DNA of 64,000 bases from Acetobacteraceae bacterium (GTDB lineage: Bacteria > Pseudomonadota > Alphaproteobacteria > Acetobacterales > Acetobacteraceae): contig JAIXWG010000022.1 in assembly GCA_027482245.1 (NCBI GenBank), positions 53,100 through 117,099 on the forward strand. The letters are read 5' to 3'. The translations under genes were made by a program, and so were the position numbers. Positions 1-7,447 of this stretch are shown here, in pieces; the first letter of the stretch is position 1; each line of letters begins with the position of its first letter. Below the pieces are notes generated by a model. It was not told the DNA's origin. It searched no databases and was given only the letters and a program-made list of their open reading frames with translations.

Positions 1-152
1 CCGTTCAGCGCGACCTTCACCTGCCCATGCCCGCCATGCGTCACCTCGGCGCCCAGCGCCTCGAACACAGAGGCGACGTGCTTCGGGTCGATGTTGCTGC
101 TGACGGGATGCGCGAAGAGCGCGTGCAGCGTCTTGCGGTGGTGGTGGTTCAT
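1..152 (-). CDS. conserved small protein, N-terminal part (cut by window edge)
   Basis: The reading frame starts at ATG 152 on the minus strand and stays open to the window edge, giving 50 residues that begin MNHHHRKTLHALFAHPVSS. A purine-rich ribosome site (AGAGGATGG) precedes the start. The sequence resembles small conserved hypothetical proteins of about 80-90 residues, some labelled HicA-like, in which a KTLxALFAHP start is followed by a 'LGAEV' strand. The function is not known to me and the C-terminus is missing, so no activity is assigned. It is transcribed away from the receptor gene on its right. Confidence 0.6.
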   Translation of the reverse strand, partial: MNHHHRKTLHALFAHPVSSNIDPKHVASVFEALGAEVTHGGHGQVKVALN

Positions 153-231
153 GGAATCCATCCTCTGCCGTGGTTGGATGCCATGATGGGATCCGGGGGT
201 CGCGCGGTCCTTGATGCGGATCAAGGGCGCC

Positions 232-1821
232 TCACGGCGCGGGGCGCGTGCCCATCGCGACGGTCCGCTCATCCATCCGCGGCTGGTGCACCAGGCCGCG
301 GCGCGTGGCCCAGGCATTGGTGATGTTGAACAGTGGCACCACCGCGACGTCGTCGCTGGCCAGGCGGATCGCCTGGCGCAGCACCGCGGCCCGTTCCTCC
401 AGCGGCAGCAGCGTCGCCGCGCGGTCGGTCAGCGCATCAAGCTCGGGGTTCGAATAGCGTGCGGCGTTCGCGGCGCCGCGCTGCGCCGCGCGGTCGAAGG
501 TGCCGATGACGGAGATCAGGAAGCTTCCCGCCTCCCCCGTGCTGCTGCCCCAGCCCGCGAGGCGCGCGGGGAATTCCTGCCGGGCGGAGCGGGCGGAATA
601 GCTGGTCCAGGGCAGCGCCTCCACCTGCGTGCGCACGCCGATCCGCGTCCACATCTGCGCCACGGCCTGCGCGGTGCGGGCATCGTTGGGGTAGCGATCG
701 TTCGGCGTGAACAGCGTCATCCGGAAGCCCTGCGGGTAGCCGGCTTCCGCCAGCAGGCGGCGCGCGCCGTCGGGATCGAAGGGCGGGACGGGCACATCGG
801 GCGCATGGGTCGTCGTGCCGGGCGGCATCCACTGCCCCGCCGGCGCTGCGGCACCCTCCATCACCCGCTCCACCAGCGCATCGCGGTTGACCGCGATGTT
901 CAGCGCCCGGCGGACGCGCACATCCATGAAGGGGTTCACCGCCAGCGGCCGGCCTTCATGGTCGCTGACCTGCGGCAGGCTGCCGCTGCGGGAATGGTCG
1001 AAGGCGATGAAGATCAGCCGCAGCCCCTGGATTTCCGCGACGCTCACCCGCGCATCCCGCTTCAGCCGAGCAAGGTCGGTGGAGGGCACCTGGTCGATCA
1101 GGTCGGCATCGCCGGACAGCAGCGCCGCCGTGCGCGCCGTGTCATTGGCGATGACGCGATAGGTCACCCGCGCCCAGGGCTCCCGCGTGCCGAACCAGCT
1201 GTCATTCCGCACCAGTTCGAACCGGTCGCCGGGAATGGAGGAAGCCAGGCGATACGGCCCCGTCCCCACCGCCGCCCGGCCGCTGTTGAAATCCTCCGTC
1301 GTCCGCCCTTCCGCCGCGTGCTTCGCGACCATGGCGATGGAGCCGAGTTCAACGGGCAGCAGCGGATGCGGAGCCGCGGTGTGGAAGCGGACCGTCAGCG
1401 CGTCGACAACTTCCGTCCGCTGGATCGCGCGCACGAAGGGGCTGAAGCTCGCGGGGGAATTCGGCACCAGGGGCGGGCGCGCGACGCTGAAGGCGACATC
1501 CTCGCTGGTGAAGGGGCGTCCGTCATGCCAGGTGACGCCGGGCCGCAGGCGGAATTCCCAGACCGTCGGCGCGATCGCCTCCCACGACGCGGCCAGCCCC
1601 GGATAGGCCCGCACCTCCGCATCCCGCTCCACCAGCCGGTCGAAGATGTGCATGGAGAGCGCGAAGTTCGGCGCCGCGTTGTAGAAATGCGGATCGACCG
1701 ATGTCGGTGGCGCACCCGTCGCCACCGTCAGATTCTGCGCGCCCGCCGGTGTGGCGAGCAGCGCGAGGAGAAGGCCGCTAGCCCGCGCTTTCCACGTAGT
1801 GGCGCAGTTCCTCGGCCTCAT
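232..1821 (-). CDS. ABC transporter solute-binding protein, family 5 (peptide/opine type)
   Basis: A 529-residue periplasmic receptor of the SBP_bac_5 (DppA/OppA) class, which captures di- or oligopeptides or related ligands for an ABC importer. ATG 1821 gives a clear signal peptide ending AGAQ near residue 29. The mature part has the family's opening (SVDPHFYNAAPN), the WHDGRPFTSEDV segment and the GTGPYRL motif. The start lies 44 nt inside the 3' end of the CBS gene; a longer frame runs on to 1890 but would put non-signal sequence first. No permease or ATPase genes lie nearby, so the receptor is an orphan here and its ligand is unknown. Confidence 0.85.
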   Translation of the reverse strand: MRPRNCATTWKARASGLLLALLATPAGAQNLTVATGAPPTSVDPHFYNAAPNFALSMHIFDRLVERDAEVRAYPGLAASWEAIAPTVWEFRLRPGVTWHDGRPFTSEDVAFSVARPPLVPNSPASFSPFVRAIQRTEVVDALTVRFHTAAPHPLLPVELGSIAMVAKHAAEGRTTEDFNSGRAAVGTGPYRLASSIPGDRFELVRNDSWFGTREPWARVTYRVIANDTARTAALLSGDADLIDQVPSTDLARLKRDARVSVAEIQGLRLIFIAFDHSRSGSLPQVSDHEGRPLAVNPFMDVRVRRALNIAVNRDALVERVMEGAAAPAGQWMPPGTTTHAPDVPVPPFDPDGARRLLAEAGYPQGFRMTLFTPNDRYPNDARTAQAVAQMWTRIGVRTQVEALPWTSYSARSARQEFPARLAGWGSSTGEAGSFLISVIGTFDRAAQRGAANAARYSNPELDALTDRAATLLPLEERAAVLRQAIRLASDDVAVVPLFNITNAWATRRGLVHQPRMDERTVAMGTRPAP

Positions 1822-2215
1822 GCACCGCCTCCTCGATCCGCGCCTTGACCAGGTCCCCGATGGAGACCAGCCCGGCGAGGCTGCCATCATCCTCCATCAC
1901 GGGCAAATGCCGGCAGCGGCGATCCGTCATCAGGGCCAGCGCCTCCCCGATCCGTGTTCGCGGCGTCACCGTGTGCAGCGCGCGCGTCATCAGCTGGCCC
2001 GCCGACATGGCCACGGCCTCCGCCCCGTGGATGGCCATGGCGCGAACGATGTCGCGTTCGCTGACGATGCCGAGGACGTCGCCCGCGCCATCCCGCACAA
2101 GCGCGGCGCCGATGCGGTGCCGCGCGAGCGTCTTCGCGACCTCCGCGACGCTGTCATGCGCCTGGATGGACACGACGTCCTGGCCCTTGCGGTTCAGGAT
2201 GATGCCGATCGTCAT
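1778..2215 (-). CDS. CBS-domain protein (tandem CBS pair)
   Basis: A 145-residue cytoplasmic protein made almost entirely of two CBS motifs: about residues 10-68, with the 'GIVSERDIVRA' end, and 75-130, with 'HLPVMEDDGSLAGLVSIGD'. Such stand-alone pairs form a Bateman module that binds adenosine nucleotides and usually senses energy state. ATG 2215 has a strong AGGAAGGG ribosome site, which lies partly in a small hairpin. It overlaps the downstream receptor start by 44 nt. The partner it controls cannot be read from the sequence. Confidence 0.85.
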   Translation of the reverse strand: MTIGIILNRKGQDVVSIQAHDSVAEVAKTLARHRIGAALVRDGAGDVLGIVSERDIVRAMAIHGAEAVAMSAGQLMTRALHTVTPRTRIGEALALMTDRRCRHLPVMEDDGSLAGLVSIGDLVKARIEEAVHEAEELRHYVESAG

Positions 2216-2225
2216 GGTTGCCCTT

Positions 2226-2242
2226 CCTCCCGTGGCGGGAGG
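2226..2242 (-). promoter_or_regulatory. 7-bp hairpin at the ribosome site of the CBS gene
   Basis: CCTCCCG and CGGGAGG face each other across a 3-nt loop. On the minus strand the second arm contributes to the GGGAGGAAGGG ribosome site of the CBS gene starting at 2215. The hairpin could mask translation initiation, but GC-rich short stems are common in this DNA and no function is shown. Confidence 0.3.
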
Positions 2243-2363
2243 GGTCGCGCGGCAGGGAAGCCGGCGCCGCCTCCACCATGGCAGGATGGTGGCACCTCCG
2301 GCCGGCGCGGTTCAAGGATTGCGTGCGCCAGGCCGATGATTGCGCGCCGTGGTTGAAGGCCGC

Positions 2364-4130
2364 TCAGGCCGGCGCGGGCTCCGCGGAGGTCAGCTGCGTC
2401 CGCACCAGGTCGGCGAAGCGGCCGCCCTGTGCGACCAGCGCGTCGAAGCTGCCGCGCTCCGCGACCTTCCCATGCTCGAAGACCAGGATCTCATCCGCGT
2501 CGCGCACGGTGGACAGGCGGTGCGCGATGACGAAGGTGGTGCGCCCCGCCATCAGCGCCTTCAGCGCCCGCTGCACGCGCGCTTCCGTCGCCGCGTCCAG
2601 CGCGCTCGTCGCCTCGTCCAGGATCAGCACGGGCGGGTCCTTCAGCAGCGCGCGGGCGATGGCGAGGCGCTGGCGCTGGCCGCCGGAAAGCGCCGCGCCA
2701 CGCTCCCCCACCATCGTGTCGTAGCCCTGCGGCTTGGCGGCGATGAAGTCGTGCGCCTCCGCCATCCGGCAGGCGCGCTCCAGCTCCTCCTGCGTCGCGT
2801 CGGGGCGGCCGATCAGCAGGTTGTCGCGGATGGAGCGGTTGAAGAGCAGGCTTTCCTGGAAGACGACGCCGACGTTCCGCCGCAGGCTATCGAGCGTCAG
2901 GTCGCGCAGGTCGATGCCATCCAGCGTGACGCGCCCCTCCACCGGGTCCCACAGCCGCTGCAGCAGCGCCATGGCGGTGGACTTGCCCGCGCCGGTCTGG
3001 CCGACCAGCGCAATGGTGCGGCCGGGCGGCGCATCCATCGACACATCGGCCAGGATTCGCGGCCCGCCGGGATAGGCGAAGGCCACGTTCTCGAACCGCA
3101 CGGCGCCATCGACGCGGGGCAGGTCCTTCGCATCCGGCTTCTCGACAACCGAGGACCGGGCATCGAGCACCGTGAAGAATTCCTCCAGCGACGGCATCTG
3201 GAAGACGAGGCGGGAGACGAAGCCCACCGCACTCTCCAGCCGCCCAATCAGCAGCGTGGCAAAGCCCATGAAGGACACGATCTCGCCGACCGTCGCCTGG
3301 CCGCGCACATGCAGCATGGTGCCGAGCACGAAGATGGCGATGACGGTGATGGTGGAGGCGCCACGCGTCAGCACCGCGACCACCGCCCACCAGTTCAGCA
3401 CGGGGAACTGGTGGTCCAGCACCTGCCGGACGATGTCGCCGAACAGCCGCGCCTCACTCGCCAGGCGGGAGAAGGACTGCACGACGACGACGTTGGACAG
3501 CGCATCCTGCGCATTGCCCGCGAGGCGCGTGTGCAGTGTCTCCACCTTGCCCTGCGCGGCTTCCGTCTTCCGGATCACCCAGGCGGAGACGATGCAGAAC
3601 AGGATGACGAGGACGATCAGCAGCAGGCCCATCCGCCAGTTCATCATCAGCGTCAGCGGCAGCAGCACCAGGCAGGCGATGAAGGTCGTCAGGTGTTCGC
3701 GGAAGAAGGAGAGCCAGAGGCCGAACAGATTGTCCGACCCCACCAGCATCACCTTCATCAGGCGGCCGGATTGCGTGTCCCCGTGGAAGGACAGCGGCAG
3801 GGACAGCACATGCTCGAAGTAGCGCGCCATGATGGTCAGGCGGTTGCGGTGCGCCATGCGGTCCGACAGCAGCGCCACGGCCACATTCGCGCCGATGGCC
3901 GAAAGCCCGACCGCGGCCCAGAGGCCCAGCAGCGCGAGCGCTTCCGTCCAGAGGGCGGCATCCGTCATCCGGTCCGACCGTGACAGAAGGTCGATCACCC
4001 GGCCGAACAGCACGGGCTCCAGGAACGACAATCCCGCCAGCGCCAGCGCCGCGAAGGTCAACCCATAGGCTACCCAGCGGTCCGGACCCAGCAGCCGGAG
4101 CACCCGCAGGTAGAGCCTCATGAAACGCAT
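2364..4130 (-). CDS. ABC exporter, fused permease-ATPase (cyclic beta-glucan NdvA/ChvA type)
   Basis: A 588-residue half-transporter: a six-helix membrane domain (about 20-325) followed by a nucleotide-binding domain. Visible are Walker A GQTGAGKS (377-384), signature LSGGQRQR (481-488), Walker B VLILDE (501-506) and the H-loop AHRLS. The N-terminus (LxxEPVLFGRVID) closely matches NdvA/ChvA proteins, which export cyclic beta-1,2-glucan to the periplasm as a homodimer. ATG 4130 is preceded by GGAGGGG at good spacing, better than the ATG three codons on. No glucan synthase gene is in the window, so the substrate is inferred from family only. Confidence 0.85.
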   Translation of the reverse strand: MRFMRLYLRVLRLLGPDRWVAYGLTFAALALAGLSFLEPVLFGRVIDLLSRSDRMTDAALWTEALALLGLWAAVGLSAIGANVAVALLSDRMAHRNRLTIMARYFEHVLSLPLSFHGDTQSGRLMKVMLVGSDNLFGLWLSFFREHLTTFIACLVLLPLTLMMNWRMGLLLIVLVILFCIVSAWVIRKTEAAQGKVETLHTRLAGNAQDALSNVVVVQSFSRLASEARLFGDIVRQVLDHQFPVLNWWAVVAVLTRGASTITVIAIFVLGTMLHVRGQATVGEIVSFMGFATLLIGRLESAVGFVSRLVFQMPSLEEFFTVLDARSSVVEKPDAKDLPRVDGAVRFENVAFAYPGGPRILADVSMDAPPGRTIALVGQTGAGKSTAMALLQRLWDPVEGRVTLDGIDLRDLTLDSLRRNVGVVFQESLLFNRSIRDNLLIGRPDATQEELERACRMAEAHDFIAAKPQGYDTMVGERGAALSGGQRQRLAIARALLKDPPVLILDEATSALDAATEARVQRALKALMAGRTTFVIAHRLSTVRDADEILVFEHGKVAERGSFDALVAQGGRFADLVRTQLTSAEPAPA

Positions 4131-4333
4131 GAACCGCGCCCCTCCATCCCGCCCCGCGCGTATCCCGAGTCACGGCCGGGTGGCAAATCCCCTCTAGCAC
4201 GCCGCCTGCCCGGCCGCTTGCATGCCATGGGCAAGTTGCGGCAGGAACGGCGTGGAAGCGGTGGAACGGGACGGAAGTTCCCGCGCCCGCTGCGCGCGGC
4301 ACGGCGCCGCGCGTCATGGAGGAGGACATCGTC

Positions 4334-5335
4334 TTGCGCATCACCCGCCGCGCCACCCTGGCCAGTGCCCTGGCCCTGCCCCTCGCCGCGCCCGCCTTCG
4401 CCCAGGGCACCTCCTGGGCCGCCGGCCGGCCCATCCGCCTCGTCGTCGGCTTCACCCCGGCCGGCACCACGGACATCGCCGCCCGCCTGCTGGCGGAACC
4501 GCTGGGCCGGCGGCTCGGCACCCAGGTGGTGGTGGAGAACCGCCCCGGCGCCGGCGGCAACATCGGCAACCAGGTGGTCGCGCAGGCCGAACCCGATGGC
4601 CACACCCTGCTGATGCAGACCATCAGCGGCGGCGCCATCAACTACTCCCTCTACGGCGCCCGCATGCCGGTGAAGCCGGAGGAGCTGGCCGCGGTCGCCC
4701 TGATGCTGCGCGTGCCGAACGCCATCTTCGTGAATCCGCAGCTGCCCGCGCGGACGCTGCGGGAGCTGGTGGACCTCGCCAAGGCGCGCCCCGGGCGGCT
4801 CAACATCGGCTCCTCCGGCGCCGGTACCTCGCTGCACATGACGGGGGAGCTGCTGAAGCTCGAAGCCGGGATCGACATGGCCCATGTCCCCTTCCGCGGC
4901 GCCGGGCCGATGATCCAGGAGATCATCGCTGGCCGCGTGGAGGTGGGCGTGGACAACCTGCCCTCCGTCATCGGCCACCTCCGCGAAGGGCGGCTCCGCC
5001 CGCTGGCGGTGACGACGAAGGAACGCAGCCCCGCCATGCCGGAGGTCCCGACGACGGCCGAGGCCGGCCTGCCGGGCGTGGAGGCGACCGCCTGGTTCGG
5101 CCTGCAGGCCCCCGCCCGCACGCCCGCGCCGATCATCCAGTCCCTGTCGGACGCGATGAACGCCATCATCCGCGATCCCGACATGGCGCGCCGCCTGGCG
5201 GAGCTCGGCGGCATGGCCCCGGCGCTGACGCCCGATGGCGGCACCAGCCCGGAGACCTTCGACGCCTTCATCAAGTCGGAGATCACGAAGTGGGGCGAGG
5301 TCGTCCGCCGGTCCGGCGCTACGGCTGACCAGTAG
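4334..5335 (+). CDS. Bug-family tripartite tricarboxylate transporter receptor (1)
   Basis: A periplasmic binding protein of the Bug/TctC family (about 333 residues). It has a signal peptide with a twin-arginine-like TRRATLA start and AFAQG cleavage site. The family features are present: the PIRLVVGFTPAGTTD opening, the 'VVVENRPGAGGNIG' loop and 'LNIGSSGAGTS'. TTG 4334 is preferred because GGAGGA lies 8 nt before it; an in-frame ATG at 4316 would add six residues. It is followed 13 nt later by a dioxygenase gene. No TctA/TctB membrane genes are present, as is usual for orphan Bug receptors. The ligand, probably a carboxylate, is unknown. Confidence 0.88.
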   Translation: MRITRRATLASALALPLAAPAFAQGTSWAAGRPIRLVVGFTPAGTTDIAARLLAEPLGRRLGTQVVVENRPGAGGNIGNQVVAQAEPDGHTLLMQTISGGAINYSLYGARMPVKPEELAAVALMLRVPNAIFVNPQLPARTLRELVDLAKARPGRLNIGSSGAGTSLHMTGELLKLEAGIDMAHVPFRGAGPMIQEIIAGRVEVGVDNLPSVIGHLREGRLRPLAVTTKERSPAMPEVPTTAEAGLPGVEATAWFGLQAPARTPAPIIQSLSDAMNAIIRDPDMARRLAELGGMAPALTPDGGTSPETFDAFIKSEITKWGEVVRRSGATADQ

Positions 5336-5348
5336 GAGGGTCGCGAGC

Positions 5349-6386
5349 GTGACGCAGCACCTGGCCCCCATCGGCGGCCGCGCCGCCTGGACCGGCCGCA
5401 CGATCGGAGACTGGTCGGTCACGCTCACCCCCGTGGAGATTGCGGAGATCGAGGCCGCGCTGGCCGGCCTCGGCGACCGCGACATCCCGCGCATCACCGC
5501 GGCGCATTTCCCCCTGCCCCACACCGCGCCAAGGCTGCGCGCGCTGGCGGAGGAGGTGGAAGGCGGCGCGGGCCTGGTGCGGCTGACGGGCCTCGATCCC
5601 CGCCGCTATGCCGCGCGCGACCTGAAGCGCCTGTTCTGGGGCCTGATGAGCCACATCGGCACGCCGCTCCCCCAGAACACGACCGGGGAAGTGCTGGGCG
5701 AGGTGAAGGACGAGACCGGCACGGGGGAGGCGCGGGCCGATGGCTCCGCCCGCAACCGCAGCCGCTCTACCGGGCCGCTCCGCTTCCACACGGACAAGTG
5801 CGACCTGCTGGCGCTGCTCTGCGCCAGCAACGGCATCGCGGGCGGCGTGTCGCGCATCGTCTCCACCATCGCGATCCATGATGCGATGGCGGCGCGGCGG
5901 CCGGACCTGCTGGCGGTGCTCTACCAGGATTTCTGGCGCGCCCGCCCGGCGGATGAGGAAGGCGAGGGCATGGCCGCCCGCCCCTTCCCCATGCCGGTCT
6001 TCGCCCGCGGGCCGGATGGCGCCTTCACCTGCCAGTACAGCCGCACCTATGTGGAGATGGCGCAGGGCCAGCCCGGCGTGCCGCCCGTGACCGCCGCCCA
6101 GGTGGAGGCGATGGACATGCTGGCCGCGCTGGCCGAGGAACTCTGCGTCGAGGCGCCCTTCGAGGCCGGGCAGATCCAGATCATGAACCAGCACGTCACG
6201 CTGCATGGCCGCACGGCCTATGCGGATGACGCGGCCGCCGGCGCGCGGCGCAACCTGCTGCGCCTCTGGCTCTCCAGCCCCCTCTCCCGCGCCCTGCCCG
6301 CGGGCCATGCGGGGCAATGGGGCAGCACGAAAGCCGGGGCGCTGCGGGGTGGCGCCATGCCGGGGCGGAGCGCCCTGGCGGCCTGA
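5349..6386 (+). CDS. TauD/TfdA-like Fe(II)/2-oxoglutarate dioxygenase
   Basis: A 345-residue enzyme of the TauD/gamma-butyrobetaine hydroxylase superfamily, which oxidises a substrate using O2, Fe(II) and 2-oxoglutarate. The iron ligands are readable: HxD in RFHTDKCD and the distal His in NQHVTLHGRTAY, with the 2-oxoglutarate Arg in NLLRLWL. Start GTG 5349 follows AGGAGG at 7-8 nt; an open frame upstream to 5235 overlaps the receptor gene and lacks such a site. It sits between two Bug receptors, suggesting that a carboxylate taken up by them could be its substrate. That link is inference. Confidence 0.85.
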   Translation: MTQHLAPIGGRAAWTGRTIGDWSVTLTPVEIAEIEAALAGLGDRDIPRITAAHFPLPHTAPRLRALAEEVEGGAGLVRLTGLDPRRYAARDLKRLFWGLMSHIGTPLPQNTTGEVLGEVKDETGTGEARADGSARNRSRSTGPLRFHTDKCDLLALLCASNGIAGGVSRIVSTIAIHDAMAARRPDLLAVLYQDFWRARPADEEGEGMAARPFPMPVFARGPDGAFTCQYSRTYVEMAQGQPGVPPVTAAQVEAMDMLAALAEELCVEAPFEAGQIQIMNQHVTLHGRTAYADDAAAGARRNLLRLWLSSPLSRALPAGHAGQWGSTKAGALRGGAMPGRSALAA

Positions 6387-6460
6387 ACGCCCCGGGCTGC
6401 CCTACCTTGCGCGGTCGGCCGGCCTGTCGTTAGTGGCGGGCAACCGACAGGGAGACGACC

Positions 6461-7435
6461 ATGAAGACCCTCACCCGCCGCGCCACGCTCGCCGCCACCC
6501 TGGCGCTTCCCGCGGTCGCCGCCCGCGCGCAGGCCACCTGGGCGCCCTCCCGCCCCGTCCGCATCGTCGTGCCCTTCCAGGGCGGCGGCGCCACGGACCT
6601 GACCGCGCGGCTGCTGGCGGAGCGCCTCGGCCCTGTGCTCGGCCAGCCCGTGGTGGTGGACAATCGTCCGGGCGCCGGCGGCAACCTCGGCGCCGACATG
6701 GTCGCGAAGTCGGACCCCGATGGCCACACGATCCTGATGTGCACGATCGGCACGGCCAGCATCAACCAGTTCCTCTACAGCCGCATGCCCTACCGGCCGG
6801 AGGACCTCTCCGCCGTCGCGCTGGTGAACCTGGTGGCGAATGGCGTGGTGGTGAACCCGAACGTGCCGGCGCGGAACTTCGCGGAATTCCTGGCCTATGC
6901 GAAGGCCAACCCCGGCCGCCTGAACTACGGCACCCCCGGCAACGGCACCTCCGGCCATCTCTGCGGGGAATACCTCAAGTCCCGCGCGGGCATCGACATC
7001 ACCCACGTCCCCTATCGCGGCACCGGCGGCGTGGTGCCGGACCTCATCGGCGGCAACATCCATGTCGCCATCGACAACATGCCGGCCTACCTGCCGCATG
7101 TCCGCGCCGGCACGCTGCGGCTGCTCGCCGTCACCACCAAGGACCGCTACTTCGCGGCGCCGGAAGTGCCGACCGTCGGCGAAAGCGGCGTCCCGGGGTT
7201 CGAGGCGGTGGCCTGGTTCGGCGTGCAGGCCCCGGCCCGCATGCCCGCGCCCATCCTGCAGCGCTACGCCTCCGCGATCGCCGACATCGCCCGCGACCCC
7301 GCCATCGCCGCCCGCCAGCGCGAATTCGGCGCCGAGCCCTACTACCTCGGCCCCGCGGAGTTCGAGGTCTTCATCCGCGCGGAGAACGAGAAGTGGCGCG
7401 AGGTGGTGCGCCAGTCCGGCGCCCGGCTGGACTGA
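6461..7435 (+). CDS. Bug-family tripartite tricarboxylate transporter receptor (2)
   Basis: A 324-residue periplasmic receptor with signal peptide MKTLTRRATLAATLALPAV and cleavage near ARAQA. It contains the Bug signatures PVRIVVPFQGGGATD, VVDNRPGAGGNLG and YGTPGNGTSGHL. The ribosome site CAGGGAGA precedes ATG 6461. It shares its direction with the upstream dioxygenase and first Bug receptor and may be cotranscribed with them. It is clearly paralogous to the receptor starting at 4334 but not a recent copy. Confidence 0.88.
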   Translation: MKTLTRRATLAATLALPAVAARAQATWAPSRPVRIVVPFQGGGATDLTARLLAERLGPVLGQPVVVDNRPGAGGNLGADMVAKSDPDGHTILMCTIGTASINQFLYSRMPYRPEDLSAVALVNLVANGVVVNPNVPARNFAEFLAYAKANPGRLNYGTPGNGTSGHLCGEYLKSRAGIDITHVPYRGTGGVVPDLIGGNIHVAIDNMPAYLPHVRAGTLRLLAVTTKDRYFAAPEVPTVGESGVPGFEAVAWFGVQAPARMPAPILQRYASAIADIARDPAIAARQREFGAEPYYLGPAEFEVFIRAENEKWREVVRQSGARLD

Positions 7436-7447
7436 ACCCGCGCGATA

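Noticed and set aside
211..1848. 545-codon plus-strand frame opposite the family 5 receptor
   Set aside because: Low-complexity Arg/His-rich translation; the minus strand encodes a complete receptor with signal peptide.
2340..3983. 547-codon plus-strand frame opposite the ABC exporter
   Set aside because: Antisense to a gene with all ABC motifs; translation has no features of a real protein.
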